Source: 40CM-4-68-19 sp036513415 (GTDB lineage Bacteria > Myxococcota > Myxococcia > Myxococcales > 40CM-4-68-19). Taken from it: DNA of 64,000 nucleotides. Below, in pieces: positions 15,687-23,635 of this stretch. The notes below the pieces were generated by a model. That model was given only the letters and a program-made list of their open reading frames with translations. It was not told the DNA's origin and ran no database searches. The translations under genes and the position numbers were made by a program. The DNA is taken from assembly GCA_036513415.1 (NCBI GenBank), contig DATBZA010000033.1, positions 7,478 to 71,477 of the forward strand, read 5' to 3'. Each line of letters starts with the position of its first letter. The stretch's first letter is position 1.

Positions 15687-16520
15687 ATGGAAACAGTCAT
15701 TTCGAAAGACGGAACCGCCATTGCGTTCGAGCGGTCCGGCGCGGGGTCCGCGGTCATCCTGGTGGACGGTGCGTTGTGCAGTCGAGCGTTCGGGCCCATG
15801 CCGAAGCTAGCGCCTTTGCTGGCGCGGCGATTCACCGTGTTCATGTACGACCGCCGGGGCCGGGGCGACAGCGGCGACACGCGCCCGTATGCGAGGGAGC
15901 GCGAGGTCGAAGACATCGAAGCGCTGATCCGGGCAGCGGGCGGATCGGCATTCGTGCTCGGCCTTTCCTCCGGTGCGGCCTTGGGCCTGCAAGCAGCGGC
16001 AAGCGGGCTCCCCATCAAGAAGCTCGCGGTGTACGAGCCGCCGTTCATGATCGATGACGCCGCTCACCATGCGGCCGCGGGTCACGAAGAGCAGCTCAAG
16101 CGGATGATCGCCGAAGGGCGCCGCGGCGCGGCTGTCAAATACTTCATGCGCAAGATGGTCGGTATCCCGGCCCTTTTCGTCCTGCTGATGCGCCTGATGA
16201 TCGGGGTGTGGCGGAAGCTAGAAGCGGTGGCGCATACGCTTCCCTACGACGCCGCCGTCATGGGCGACTTCTCGCTGCCGGCCGCGCGGCTTGCATCCAT
16301 CACCACCCCCACTCTCGCCATCCATGGTGGGAAGACCGACGCGAGGCTGCAAAAAGCAGTGCGGGCCGTGGCGAAGGCCGTGCCGGGCGCGCAGCTCCGC
16401 ACGCTGAAGGGTCAGACGCACAACGTGAAGCCGGAGGTCCTTTCGACCGTGGTCGTGGAGTTTTTCGCGGGTGAGCACGCCTTGCGCAGCGATCCGGAGG
16501 CACGTCGATGCGGGTCATGA
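15687..16520 (+). CDS. Alpha/beta hydrolase
   Basis: The 277-residue protein has the hydrolase fold: the strand 'AVILVDGALCSRAFGPMPKLAPLLARRFTVFMYDRRGRGDSGDT', nucleophile elbow GLSSG (about residues 92-96), an acid in 'HGGKTDARLQKAV' and the catalytic His in 'LKGQTHNVKPEVL' (about 243). This pattern matches small esterase-like hydrolases often found beside YCII and DoxX genes. AAGGACG precedes the ATG. Its end overlaps the next gene (YCII) by 13 bp, so the two are co-translated. Substrate unknown. Confidence 0.85.
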   Translation: METVISKDGTAIAFERSGAGSAVILVDGALCSRAFGPMPKLAPLLARRFTVFMYDRRGRGDSGDTRPYAREREVEDIEALIRAAGGSAFVLGLSSGAALGLQAAASGLPIKKLAVYEPPFMIDDAAHHAAAGHEEQLKRMIAEGRRGAAVKYFMRKMVGIPALFVLLMRLMIGVWRKLEAVAHTLPYDAAVMGDFSLPAARLASITTPTLAIHGGKTDARLQKAVRAVAKAVPGAQLRTLKGQTHNVKPEVLSTVVVEFFAGEHALRSDPEARRCGS

Positions 16521-17239
16521 TGATGCACCGGACCAACCCGCACTGGGAGGCAGGCGCCGCTCCCAGCCTGGAGCTGATCGCCCGCGTCGGGAAGTTGATG
16601 GGGGCCATGGCCGAGGCCCGCGTGCTGGTCGGAGCTGAAGGCCTCCGGGCGAGCTCGCAGGGCGTGCGCCTCCAGTTCTCCGGCGGCAAGCGCACCGTCA
16701 CCGAGGGGCCCTTCAGCGCGTCGAACGAGTTGCCTGCGGGTTTCGCGATTCTCCGGGTGGAGTCGATCGAGGAAGCGATCGAATGGGCGACGCGTTTTGC
16801 CAACGTGATGGGTAACGTCGAGATCGACATCCGGCCGGTGATGGAACCGTGGGACCTCGGCTTCTCGCCGAAACCGGCAGGACTGACGACGCGGCGGTTC
16901 ATGGCACTGCACAAGGCCGACGCGGCCTCCGAGGGCGGCGTCGCGCCCACGCCGAAGCAGATGGCCGAGATGGGGCGCTTGATCGAGGAGCTGACCAGGG
17001 CCGGCGTGCTGGTCACGACCGAGGGTCTCCAGCCGAGCTCGAAGGGCGTACGGTTCAAGTTCGCCGGCGGCAAGCACACCGTGACCGACGGGCCGTTCAC
17101 CGAGTCGAAGGAGCTGATCGCCGGCTACGTGATCCTCGAGGCGCGATCGCTGCAGGACGCGATGGAATGGGCGCCGCGCTACGGAGCCGCGGTGGGCTGC
17201 CCCGAGCTCGACCTCCGTCCGCTGGCCGAGAAGTCCTGA
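16508..17239 (+). CDS. Tandem YCII-domain protein (two YCII repeats)
   Basis: The 243 residues consist of two homologous YCII/DGPF halves, about 1-118 and 122-243. Each has the strand 'MMMHRTN' / 'RFMALHKAD', a helix 'ELIARVGKLMGAMAEARVLVGAEGLR' / 'QMAEMGRLIEELTRAGVLVTTEGLQ', 'SGGKRTVTEGPFS' / 'AGGKHTVTDGPFTESKELIAGYVI' and 'EIDIRPV' / 'ELDLRPL'. It overlaps the hydrolase gene by 13 bp. Fused YCII pairs are known. A single chain with the two-domain arrangement probably replaces the usual dimer. Function unknown. Confidence 0.85.
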   Translation: MRVMMMHRTNPHWEAGAAPSLELIARVGKLMGAMAEARVLVGAEGLRASSQGVRLQFSGGKRTVTEGPFSASNELPAGFAILRVESIEEAIEWATRFANVMGNVEIDIRPVMEPWDLGFSPKPAGLTTRRFMALHKADAASEGGVAPTPKQMAEMGRLIEELTRAGVLVTTEGLQPSSKGVRFKFAGGKHTVTDGPFTESKELIAGYVILEARSLQDAMEWAPRYGAAVGCPELDLRPLAEKS

Positions 17240-17429
17240 CCGCTGGAAACCCCGCCCTGACGCTGCCCCTGCGGCCGATTCCGCCTGCGTAGCGTCAGCA
17301 CGATAGGTGAGCTATTCAGGCTCTGACCTGCTGCGGCGAGAGCGCCCGATCGGCTCAGGACGCATCGACATCGTGCCCGGTGCATCTGCACAGAGCACCT
17401 CGCCGAAAACGCAACGCGGAGGAGTACCC

Positions 17430-18443
17430 ATGCCGAAGATGATGAGGGCCGTCCAGGTATCGAAGCCGGGTGGCGCATTCGAACCGGTTGAGCGCGAATT
17501 GCCGGAGCCCACGCCGGGGCAAATCCGCATCCAGGTAGAGGCATGCGGAATCTGTCACAGCGACGCGCTCGTGAAGTTCGGCGCCTATCCAGGCCTCTCG
17601 TATCCGCGCGTTCCGGGCCACGAGATCGCCGGCCGGGTCGAGAAAGTCGGCGCCAACGTGACCGAGTGGAAGAAGGGCGACCGGGTAGGCGTCGGCTGGC
17701 ACGGCGGCCATTGCTTCGTCTGCAACGCCTGCCGCAAGGGCCTCTTCATCAACTGCGAACGCCAGCAGATCACCGGCATCAGCTACGACGGCGGCTACGC
17801 CGAGTACGTCGTCGTCCCGCACGAAGCCGCCGCGCGCATTCCCGAGAATCTGGACGCCGCCGAAGCCGCGCCGCTGCTCTGCGCCGGAATCACCACCTAC
17901 AACGCGCTCCGCAACAGCGGTGCGCGCTCGGGCGACACCGTGGCGGTCCAAGGCATCGGCGGCCTCGGCCACCTTGGCATCCAGTTCGCGGCACGCATGG
18001 GCTTCCGGACCATCGCCATCTCGCGCGGCGCGGACAAGAGGGAGCTCGCTCAGGAGCTCGGCGCGCAGGAGTACGTCGACACGCAGAAGGTCAGCGCCGC
18101 CGAAGGGCTGCAAAAGCTTGGGGGAGCCGATCTCGTCCTGGCGACGGCGCCGAACAGCGAGGCCATCGCGAGCACCGTCGACGGCCTGAAGCCTCGCGGC
18201 AAGCTTCTCATCGTCGCCGCAGCGGTAGAGCCGCTGAAGGTCTCCGGTTTGACCCTGCTCAGCGGGAAGAGTGTCGCGGGATGGCCCAGCGGCAGCGCGA
18301 TCGATTCCGAGGAGGCCGTCGCCTTCAGCGTCCTCACTGGCGTCCGCCCGCGCGTCGAGGTCTTCAAGCTCGATCAGGCGGAGCAAGCCTTCACGAAGAT
18401 GATGGAAAACCGCGTCCGGTTCCGGGCGGTGCTCACGCCCTGA
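17430..18443 (+). CDS. Zinc-dependent alcohol dehydrogenase, AdhP-like
   Basis: The ATG at 17430 follows GGAGGAG (17418-17424); the longer frame upstream has no such site. The 337-residue medium-chain dehydrogenase shows catalytic-zinc residues in 'CGICHSD' and 'PGHEIAG', the structural-zinc cysteines in 'CFVCNACRKGLFINC' (spacing C-x2-C-x2-C-x7-C), and the NAD-binding 'GIGGLGHLGIQFA'. 'GDRVGVGWHGGHC' is characteristic of the AdhP/propanol-preferring branch. It converges on the hydrolase gene at 18450. Substrate range is not predictable. Confidence 0.88.
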   Translation: MPKMMRAVQVSKPGGAFEPVERELPEPTPGQIRIQVEACGICHSDALVKFGAYPGLSYPRVPGHEIAGRVEKVGANVTEWKKGDRVGVGWHGGHCFVCNACRKGLFINCERQQITGISYDGGYAEYVVVPHEAAARIPENLDAAEAAPLLCAGITTYNALRNSGARSGDTVAVQGIGGLGHLGIQFAARMGFRTIAISRGADKRELAQELGAQEYVDTQKVSAAEGLQKLGGADLVLATAPNSEAIASTVDGLKPRGKLLIVAAAVEPLKVSGLTLLSGKSVAGWPSGSAIDSEEAVAFSVLTGVRPRVEVFKLDQAEQAFTKMMENRVRFRAVLTP

Positions 18444-18449
18444 CCTCTG

Positions 18450-19364
18450 TCAGAGAAATTTCGTCAGCGCATCCATCGTCTCCTGAGGATTTTCCTCCAT
18501 CATCCAGTGGCCGGTGTTCTCGAGGACGACGACCGCCGCGTCCGCAGCGACGATCTTCGCTTGCTCGCCCAGCGCCGTTCCGTTTGCCTTCGCGCCGCCC
18601 ATCGAAAGGACCGGCATGGTCAGCTTCGTCCGGGAGAGGTCCTCGAAATCCTTTGCCGCCTTCTGGAACGAAACGAAATACGCCCATCCCGCGCGCATCC
18701 GTCCCGGACGGGCGTAAGCCTTCGCGTAAGCGACGCGATCGGCCTCTGGAATCGAATGCGTCTTGTCGGCTGCGAAGTCATTCCAGAGACTCTCGAAGTA
18801 CGTCCGCTCACGGCCCTTCACCAATGCTTCTGGCGTCGGGCCGTTGAACCGGAAATGCCAGAGATTGGGGTGGTTGTAGATGGCCTCCCAGCCGGCCACG
18901 CCGGGAAGAAAGGCATCCATCAAGACCAGCTTTTCCGTCTCTGCGGGAAACTGCGCCGCGTAGGCGTACGCCACCATCAGGCCGATGTCGTGGCCCACCA
19001 CCCGCGCCTTTTCGATCCCGAGTGACCTGGCGAGCGCATGGATGCGCGCCGCGGCGGTCTTCATGTCCAGGCCGTCCCGAGGAATCTCCGAATCGCCGAT
19101 CCCTGGCAGGTCCGGCGCGATCACCGTGAACTTCTCGGCGAGGCGCGGGATGAGTGGCCTCCACATGCGCGACGTTTCCGCGTAGCCATGCAACAGGATC
19201 ACGGGCGGGCCGCTGCCGGACACGAGGTAATGCAGCTTGACCCCGTCAGCCGTCGCTGTGCGTGATTCGATGGCGTTCGTCGTCGGTGCCGCATGCGCCT
19301 TCCCCAACGAAGAGCAGAGGAGGAGTGCGAACAGACAAGACAGCGCGGGCCGAAGGCTCCTCAT
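18450..19364 (-). CDS. Secreted alpha/beta hydrolase, epoxide-hydrolase / dehalogenase type
   Basis: The 304-residue protein has an N-terminal signal peptide (about 1-25, 'CLFALLLCSSLGKAHA') and an alpha/beta-hydrolase domain. The oxyanion motif is 'LLHGYAETSRMW', and the nucleophile elbow is GHDIG (about residue 125), i.e. an aspartate as in epoxide hydrolases and haloalkane dehalogenases. The final His is in 'LENTGHWMMEENP'. Export to the periplasm is predicted. Repeat copy D lies about 50 bp upstream of the start. It converges on the alcohol dehydrogenase gene with 6 bp between them. Confidence 0.85.
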   Translation of the reverse strand: MRSLRPALSCLFALLLCSSLGKAHAAPTTNAIESRTATADGVKLHYLVSGSGPPVILLHGYAETSRMWRPLIPRLAEKFTVIAPDLPGIGDSEIPRDGLDMKTAAARIHALARSLGIEKARVVGHDIGLMVAYAYAAQFPAETEKLVLMDAFLPGVAGWEAIYNHPNLWHFRFNGPTPEALVKGRERTYFESLWNDFAADKTHSIPEADRVAYAKAYARPGRMRAGWAYFVSFQKAAKDFEDLSRTKLTMPVLSMGGAKANGTALGEQAKIVAADAAVVVLENTGHWMMEENPQETMDALTKFL

Positions 19365-19413
19365 GGCGAATCTCCTGACGAAGTGCCGGTCGAAGCGACT
19401 GGCTCACGACGAG

Positions 19414-19446
19414 TGACCCTGGTGGGAGCTCGTTCCGGGACGAGTC
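19414..19446 (+). repeat. Dispersed intergenic repeat, diverged copy D
   Basis: This copy runs from TGACCC through GGTGGGAG to CCGGGACGAGT. It keeps both ends of the element (TGAC and CCGGGACGAGT) and needs a 2-base insertion to align with copies A-C. Its centre CTCGT-TCCGGG-ACGAG is itself an inverted repeat. It lies upstream of the leftward hydrolase gene, in the same orientation relative to that gene as copies A and B have to theirs. Confidence 0.45.
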
Positions 19447-19498
19447 CAGAACTGAACAACCGATTCCCACTCGTCGCAAGGTCTCGCAATTGAACGTC

Positions 19499-20896
19499 TC
19501 AATCGCCCGGTGGTCGCTGGAACCCAGGCAGGATCCCCGCCTGCTCCAACTCGCGGGCGATTCTCAGGAGGCGCATCTCGGACCAGCGCGGTCCAACGAT
19601 CTCGATGCCAATCGGCAGGCCGTCGTCGTCGAAGCCGGCCGGGACCGTCAGCGCGGGCAGTCCCGTCATGTTCTGCCTGCCTGGGACGCGAGCCAGCTCC
19701 CGGTAATCCACGGTCTTGCCGTCGACCTCGAGAGGAGCGCCGGGCTCGCGGTGGGTGAAGGCGGTCGTCATCGCCGGCGGCAGGATGAGCCCGTCGAAGT
19801 CCTCGAGGAATTCCTCCCAGGCGGCGATGAACCGGTCCCGCCGGTCGAGGGCGTCGAGGTACCACGCGAGCGTGCGCCGTTCCTCGGGCAGCTCGGCCTG
19901 GGGGTCGAACACGCTGACGATGGTCCCGACCAGATCGCCGAACAACCGGTCCAGGGCATCCCAATCGAGGTCGGGATAGCGCTCCTCGACGCGCGCACCA
20001 GCGTCGGAAGCCTGCGCGGCCACCCGCTCGACCTGCCGCCGGATGCTTTTCGCGACCGTGGCGCCGGGAGGCGTGGGTGCAACCGCCAGATGCAGATCCT
20101 CGAGCGGGCGCCGGCGCGAAACCAACGGGACCGGCGGGACGTCGCTGTCGTGCCCATCCGGGCCGGCGATGAGAGACAACGCGAGCTCCAGATCGCGAAG
20201 GTCGCGCGCCATCGGGCCGAGGCAGGACATGATGCGGACCGAGCGCGGCACCCGATGCGGAAGACGAAAGAAGCCGGTGAGCGGAACGCGGTGCTCCGTC
20301 GGCTTGAGGCCATACACCCCGCAGAAGTGCGCCGGCACCCGAATCGAGGCGACGAGGTCCGAGCCGACGTCGAGCGGCGTCATTCCCGTGGCCAGCGCGG
20401 CGGCTGCTCCACCGCTCGAGCCACCCGGCGTACGTTCCGAGTCCCAGGGATTGGCGGTCCGGCCAAAGACCGGATTCGTAGTCTGGTGGTCCGCCAGCCA
20501 GGACGGCACGTTCGAGTGACCGATGATGATGGCTCCCGACGCCCGCAGGCGGGCCGCCACCGTCCCGTCCTCGTCCGCCACGCGGTCGAGTTGGACAGTG
20601 CCCACGGTCGTTCTAAGGCCGGCGACGTCGTGCGCATCCTTGAGCGTCATCGGAACGCCGTGGAGTGGGCCGCGGATCTCACCGCGCTTGAGTGCTGCGT
20701 CCGCCGCTTTGGCCAGTGTCCGCGCTCGGCCGGCATCGAGAGAGACAACCGCGTTGAGCGTCGGGTTGTGCTTTTCGATCCGCTCGAGGCAGGCATCCAG
20801 CACCTCAACGGCGGTCAACTGCCGCCGTCGCAGCCTGCGTGCCAGCTCGGTTACCGGCAGCCAGCAAAGCCCGTCGCCCACCTTTTTCCTTTGCAT
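19499..20896 (-). CDS. Amidase (amidase-signature family)
   Basis: The start at 20896 has GGAGG 9 bp upstream; longer in-frame starts exist but lack spacing. The 465 residues carry the amidase-signature core: the catalytic Lys in 'VPMTLKDAHDVAGLRT', the Ser-rich 'RTPGGSSGGAAAALATGMTPLDVGSDLVASIRVPAHFCGVYGLKPT' with the Ser nucleophile and cis-Ser, and the C-terminal 'RQNMTGLPALTVPAGFDDDGLPIGIEIVG'. It hydrolyses an amide of unknown identity. The gene is isolated, between leftward hydrolase and rightward histidine kinase genes. Confidence 0.9.
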   Translation of the reverse strand: MQRKKVGDGLCWLPVTELARRLRRRQLTAVEVLDACLERIEKHNPTLNAVVSLDAGRARTLAKAADAALKRGEIRGPLHGVPMTLKDAHDVAGLRTTVGTVQLDRVADEDGTVAARLRASGAIIIGHSNVPSWLADHQTTNPVFGRTANPWDSERTPGGSSGGAAAALATGMTPLDVGSDLVASIRVPAHFCGVYGLKPTEHRVPLTGFFRLPHRVPRSVRIMSCLGPMARDLRDLELALSLIAGPDGHDSDVPPVPLVSRRRPLEDLHLAVAPTPPGATVAKSIRRQVERVAAQASDAGARVEERYPDLDWDALDRLFGDLVGTIVSVFDPQAELPEERRTLAWYLDALDRRDRFIAAWEEFLEDFDGLILPPAMTTAFTHREPGAPLEVDGKTVDYRELARVPGRQNMTGLPALTVPAGFDDDGLPIGIEIVGPRWSEMRLLRIARELEQAGILPGFQRPPGD

Positions 20897-21024
20897 CTGC
20901 TCCATCCTCCCACGTCCGGTAGCGGCTGAACCCAACGCCAGACATCCGCTCGATCGCACGCCGACCGCACGCGGCGGCACAACGGCCATTGACAGGCGGA
21001 TGATCGCATTCATGATGGCGCAGC

Positions 21025-22032
21025 ATGAGCGAGGCCCGCGCGCGCATCCGATCCTGGGCCGTTGTCGCAGCCTCGCTCGGTGGAGCGGCGGCGCTGCACG
21101 CCATCGTCCGGCCTTCGCTCGAGATGGTGCCGTTCATGCTCTTCCACGGTGCCAACTTCATCAGCGCCTGGTACGGCGGGCTTTTGCCAGGACTCGTCTG
21201 CACGGTCTCCGGCGCGGCGATCGTGAACGTCCTCTTCCTCGATCCACCCGGGGTCGCGACACTGTCGCTGCCTGCCCTCATCGCCACGGGGGTATTCGTC
21301 GCGATAGGCGTGGGCTTCAGCATTCTTTGCCATTCGAGGCTGCTCGCTCTGCGCGCAGCCGACGAAGCTCGCGTCGTGCGCGAGAACTTCCTCAGCGCCG
21401 CGGCGCACGAGCTCCGGACCCCGCTCACCACGCTGCGACTTCGTCTCCAGCGGCTGCGAGGTCGGTTTGGGCCGGCGGAAGAGGACGATCTAGGCGCTGC
21501 ACTGCGCCAAATCTTGCGCATAGACGGGCTGATCCATCAGTTTCTCGACGCCATCCACTTGCAGCAGGCTCGCATCGAGTTGGACCGAAGGGCCGTCGAC
21601 CTGGGCGCGCTGGCGCGGGAGGTGGGAGATCGCCTCGCTCCATCGGTCGTCCCAGCGCTGGAGGTGGAGGCGTATACGCCAGTGGTGGGGCGCTGGGACC
21701 CTGCCCGCCTCGAGCTTGTCATCGCCCACCTGCTTCTCAACGCGTTCAAGTTCGGCCGAGGAAGGCCGGTACACGTCCGGGTCGAGCGCGATGGGGACCT
21801 CGCGCTCCTGTCCGTGCAGGACGAAGGCATCGGCATCGCGCGCGAGGACCAGGAACGGATTTTCCGCCGGTTCGAGCGGGCCGTCGGAGTCAGGCAGTAT
21901 GGCGGGCTAGGTCTTGGGCTGTGGATCGCCAGCGAATTCGTGCAGGCGCACGGGGGCACGATCCGGGTCGAGAGCGCAGCGGGCAAAGGCTCCATCTTCA
22001 CCGTCGAGCTCCCGATTGAACCTGTCCATTGA
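21025..22032 (+). CDS. Membrane sensor histidine kinase (DUF4118-like sensor)
   Basis: The 335-residue kinase has three or four N-terminal membrane helices within residues 10-105 ('SAWYGGLLPGLVCTVSGAAIVNVLFLDPPG' is typical of DUF4118/KdpD-like sensors). Then come the H-box 'SAAAHELRTPLTTLRLRLQRL' (phospho-acceptor His about 128), N-box 'LLLNAFKFGRG', G1 'VQDEGIGIA' and G2 'GGLGLGLWIASEFVQAHGG'. No response regulator is adjacent, so it is an orphan. The next gene, an O-methyltransferase, starts 13 bp after its stop. The signal sensed is unknown. Confidence 0.9.
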   Translation: MSEARARIRSWAVVAASLGGAAALHAIVRPSLEMVPFMLFHGANFISAWYGGLLPGLVCTVSGAAIVNVLFLDPPGVATLSLPALIATGVFVAIGVGFSILCHSRLLALRAADEARVVRENFLSAAAHELRTPLTTLRLRLQRLRGRFGPAEEDDLGAALRQILRIDGLIHQFLDAIHLQQARIELDRRAVDLGALAREVGDRLAPSVVPALEVEAYTPVVGRWDPARLELVIAHLLLNAFKFGRGRPVHVRVERDGDLALLSVQDEGIGIAREDQERIFRRFERAVGVRQYGGLGLGLWIASEFVQAHGGTIRVESAAGKGSIFTVELPIEPVH

Positions 22033-22045
22033 TTCGGGGGAGCGC

Positions 22046-23098
22046 ATGGCACAACAGCTGGCTGTGGAGATCACCAAGGCAGGCAGACCTGGGCACGCGG
22101 CGACGTCGAATCCTGCCGAGACGCTGATGCAAATCGCCGGGGGCTGGTTGTTGCCGCGGAGCCTGCACCTCATCGCCGACCTCGGCGTCGCTGACGCGCT
22201 CGACGAGAGTCCGCGTTCCGCCGCGGACCTGGCCGCGGAGACCGGCGCACACCCGCAGGCTCTCGCGCGCACGCTCCGCCTTCTCTCGGCGTACGGCGTG
22301 TTCGCGACGCGGGGCGGCATGGTCTCGCACACCGCGAGCTCGCGACTGTTGCGCTCGGACCATCCACAGTCGCTGCGCCCGTTCGCGCGGATGCTCGGAC
22401 TGCCGATCAACCTCGAGGCCTACCGTTTGTTCGGGGATACGCTGCGCACCGGGCGCCCCGCCATCGAGCAGGTGGTGCAGCCGAACGGGATCTTCGCCTA
22501 TCTCGCTGGCCGTCCCGACGAAGCGCGGATCTTCGGCGAGGCGATGACGGCCAAGGCTCACGCCCAGGTCGCCGGCGTCCTCGGCGTCTACGACTTCTCC
22601 CGCTTCGAGTCCATCGCCGACATCGGCGGCGGGCGCGGTCATCTGCTGCAGGCGGTGCTCGAACGCGCGCCGAGGGCGAGCGGAGTGCTCTTCGACCTCC
22701 CGCACGTCATCGATGACGCCGCCGGGCAGGCATCGGAGCGGCTATCACTGCGAGCGGGTGACTTCTTCCGCGATCGCCTCCCGTCCTGCGATGCCTACAT
22801 GCTGATGGACATCATCCACGACTGGGACGACGAGCAGTCGGCGGCCATCCTGAGGGCGGTACGCGCCGCGGCGCCGGATCACGCCACGCTGCTGCTGCTC
22901 GAGACCATCGTGCCAGACGAGACGGGTCCGCACTGGGCGAAGACGCTTGACGTCTTGATGCTCGCCGTCACCGGTGGCCTGCAGCGCACAGCGCAGGAGT
23001 ACGAGGTGCTCCTCGCGGCGTCGGGCTTTCACATGAAGCGCGTGATCGACACGCCGACGGGCATCTCGATCGTCGAGGCGGTGACACAGCCTTCATGA
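22046..23098 (+). CDS. SAM-dependent O-methyltransferase (Methyltransf_2 type)
   Basis: The ATG at 22046 follows GGGGGAG. The 350 residues contain an N-terminal winged-helix dimerisation domain ('LIADLGVADALDESPRSAADLAAETGAHPQALARTLRLLSAYGVFATRGG') and a Rossmann domain with the SAM motif 'ADIGGGRGHLLQAVLE' (about 190-205), 'GDFFRDRLPSCDAYMLMDIIHDWDD' and 'LLLLETIVPDE'. This is the plant-like O-methyltransferase family used in secondary metabolism. It lies 13 bp after the kinase gene and overlaps the next gene by 4 bp (ATGA). Substrate unknown. Confidence 0.88.
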   Translation: MAQQLAVEITKAGRPGHAATSNPAETLMQIAGGWLLPRSLHLIADLGVADALDESPRSAADLAAETGAHPQALARTLRLLSAYGVFATRGGMVSHTASSRLLRSDHPQSLRPFARMLGLPINLEAYRLFGDTLRTGRPAIEQVVQPNGIFAYLAGRPDEARIFGEAMTAKAHAQVAGVLGVYDFSRFESIADIGGGRGHLLQAVLERAPRASGVLFDLPHVIDDAAGQASERLSLRAGDFFRDRLPSCDAYMLMDIIHDWDDEQSAAILRAVRAAAPDHATLLLLETIVPDETGPHWAKTLDVLMLAVTGGLQRTAQEYEVLLAASGFHMKRVIDTPTGISIVEAVTQPS

Positions 23099-23490
23099 AG
23101 CCAGCGGGCGTCCTCACCTTGGCCTTTGTCGCGTGCGCAGCCCGTAACGACGTGGCCGCTCCTGCTCGCACCGGGACAGCTCCCGCCGCCGCGGTGGAAG
23201 CGCCTGCGCCTTCGAACGACGCCGGCGTCGCCGAGGACGCGCCGTGCGCACGCGATGCCGACTGCGCTTTGACTCGTGTGGCACAGGGCGCATGCTGCCC
23301 GATGCTTTGCCTCCCTCGCGTCGTCACGACGGAGCGCGCTGCGGAGCTGGAGGCGAACACCGTCAGCTGTACAGGAGGCAAACAGGAATCGTGCCCGCAC
23401 CCGCTGTGTCGGCCGTCCGCTGCGAGCGTGCAGCCTTCCTGTCAGGGTGGACGCTGCGTGGGTCGGACCACATCCACCCCCACCGATTGA
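23095..23490 (+). CDS. Small Cys-rich putative lipoprotein
   Basis: The start codon overlaps the methyltransferase stop (ATGA), so translation is coupled. The 131 residues begin with a short hydrophobic segment ending in a lipobox-like 'LAFVACAA'. An Ala/Pro-rich linker and a cysteine-rich domain follow ('CARDADCALTRVAQGACCPMLCLP...VSCTGGKQESCPHPLCRP...CQGGRCVG'), as in many small secreted Myxococcota proteins with disulfide knots. The lipobox has Phe at -3 rather than Leu, so lipidation is likely but not certain. No function can be assigned. Confidence 0.6.
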   Translation: MKPAGVLTLAFVACAARNDVAAPARTGTAPAAAVEAPAPSNDAGVAEDAPCARDADCALTRVAQGACCPMLCLPRVVTTERAAELEANTVSCTGGKQESCPHPLCRPSAASVQPSCQGGRCVGRTTSTPTD

Positions 23491-23622
23491 GCAACGACAG
23501 GTGTCATCTTCAGCGGGAGCAACCTCGAGACGAGGTTCCGCGCGGCGCTGATCGACAAGGCCGGCGCCGAGGTCGTTTCGAAGCAGGACTTCGCGATCGG
23601 TGACCTGAGCATCGCGCTCTGA
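23491..23622 (+). other. Post-stop open segment in frame with the Cys-rich gene, possible gene remnant
   Basis: After the TGA at 23488-23490 the same reading frame stays open for 43 codons to a TGA at 23620-23622. It encodes a protein-like stretch with 'GVIFSGSNLETRFRAALIDKAG' and 'GDLSIAL'. It has no start codon of its own. It may be the tail of a decayed gene or an extension lost by a nonsense mutation. I do not recognise the family. Confidence 0.25.
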
Positions 23623-23635
23623 CGGTCACCCCCGC

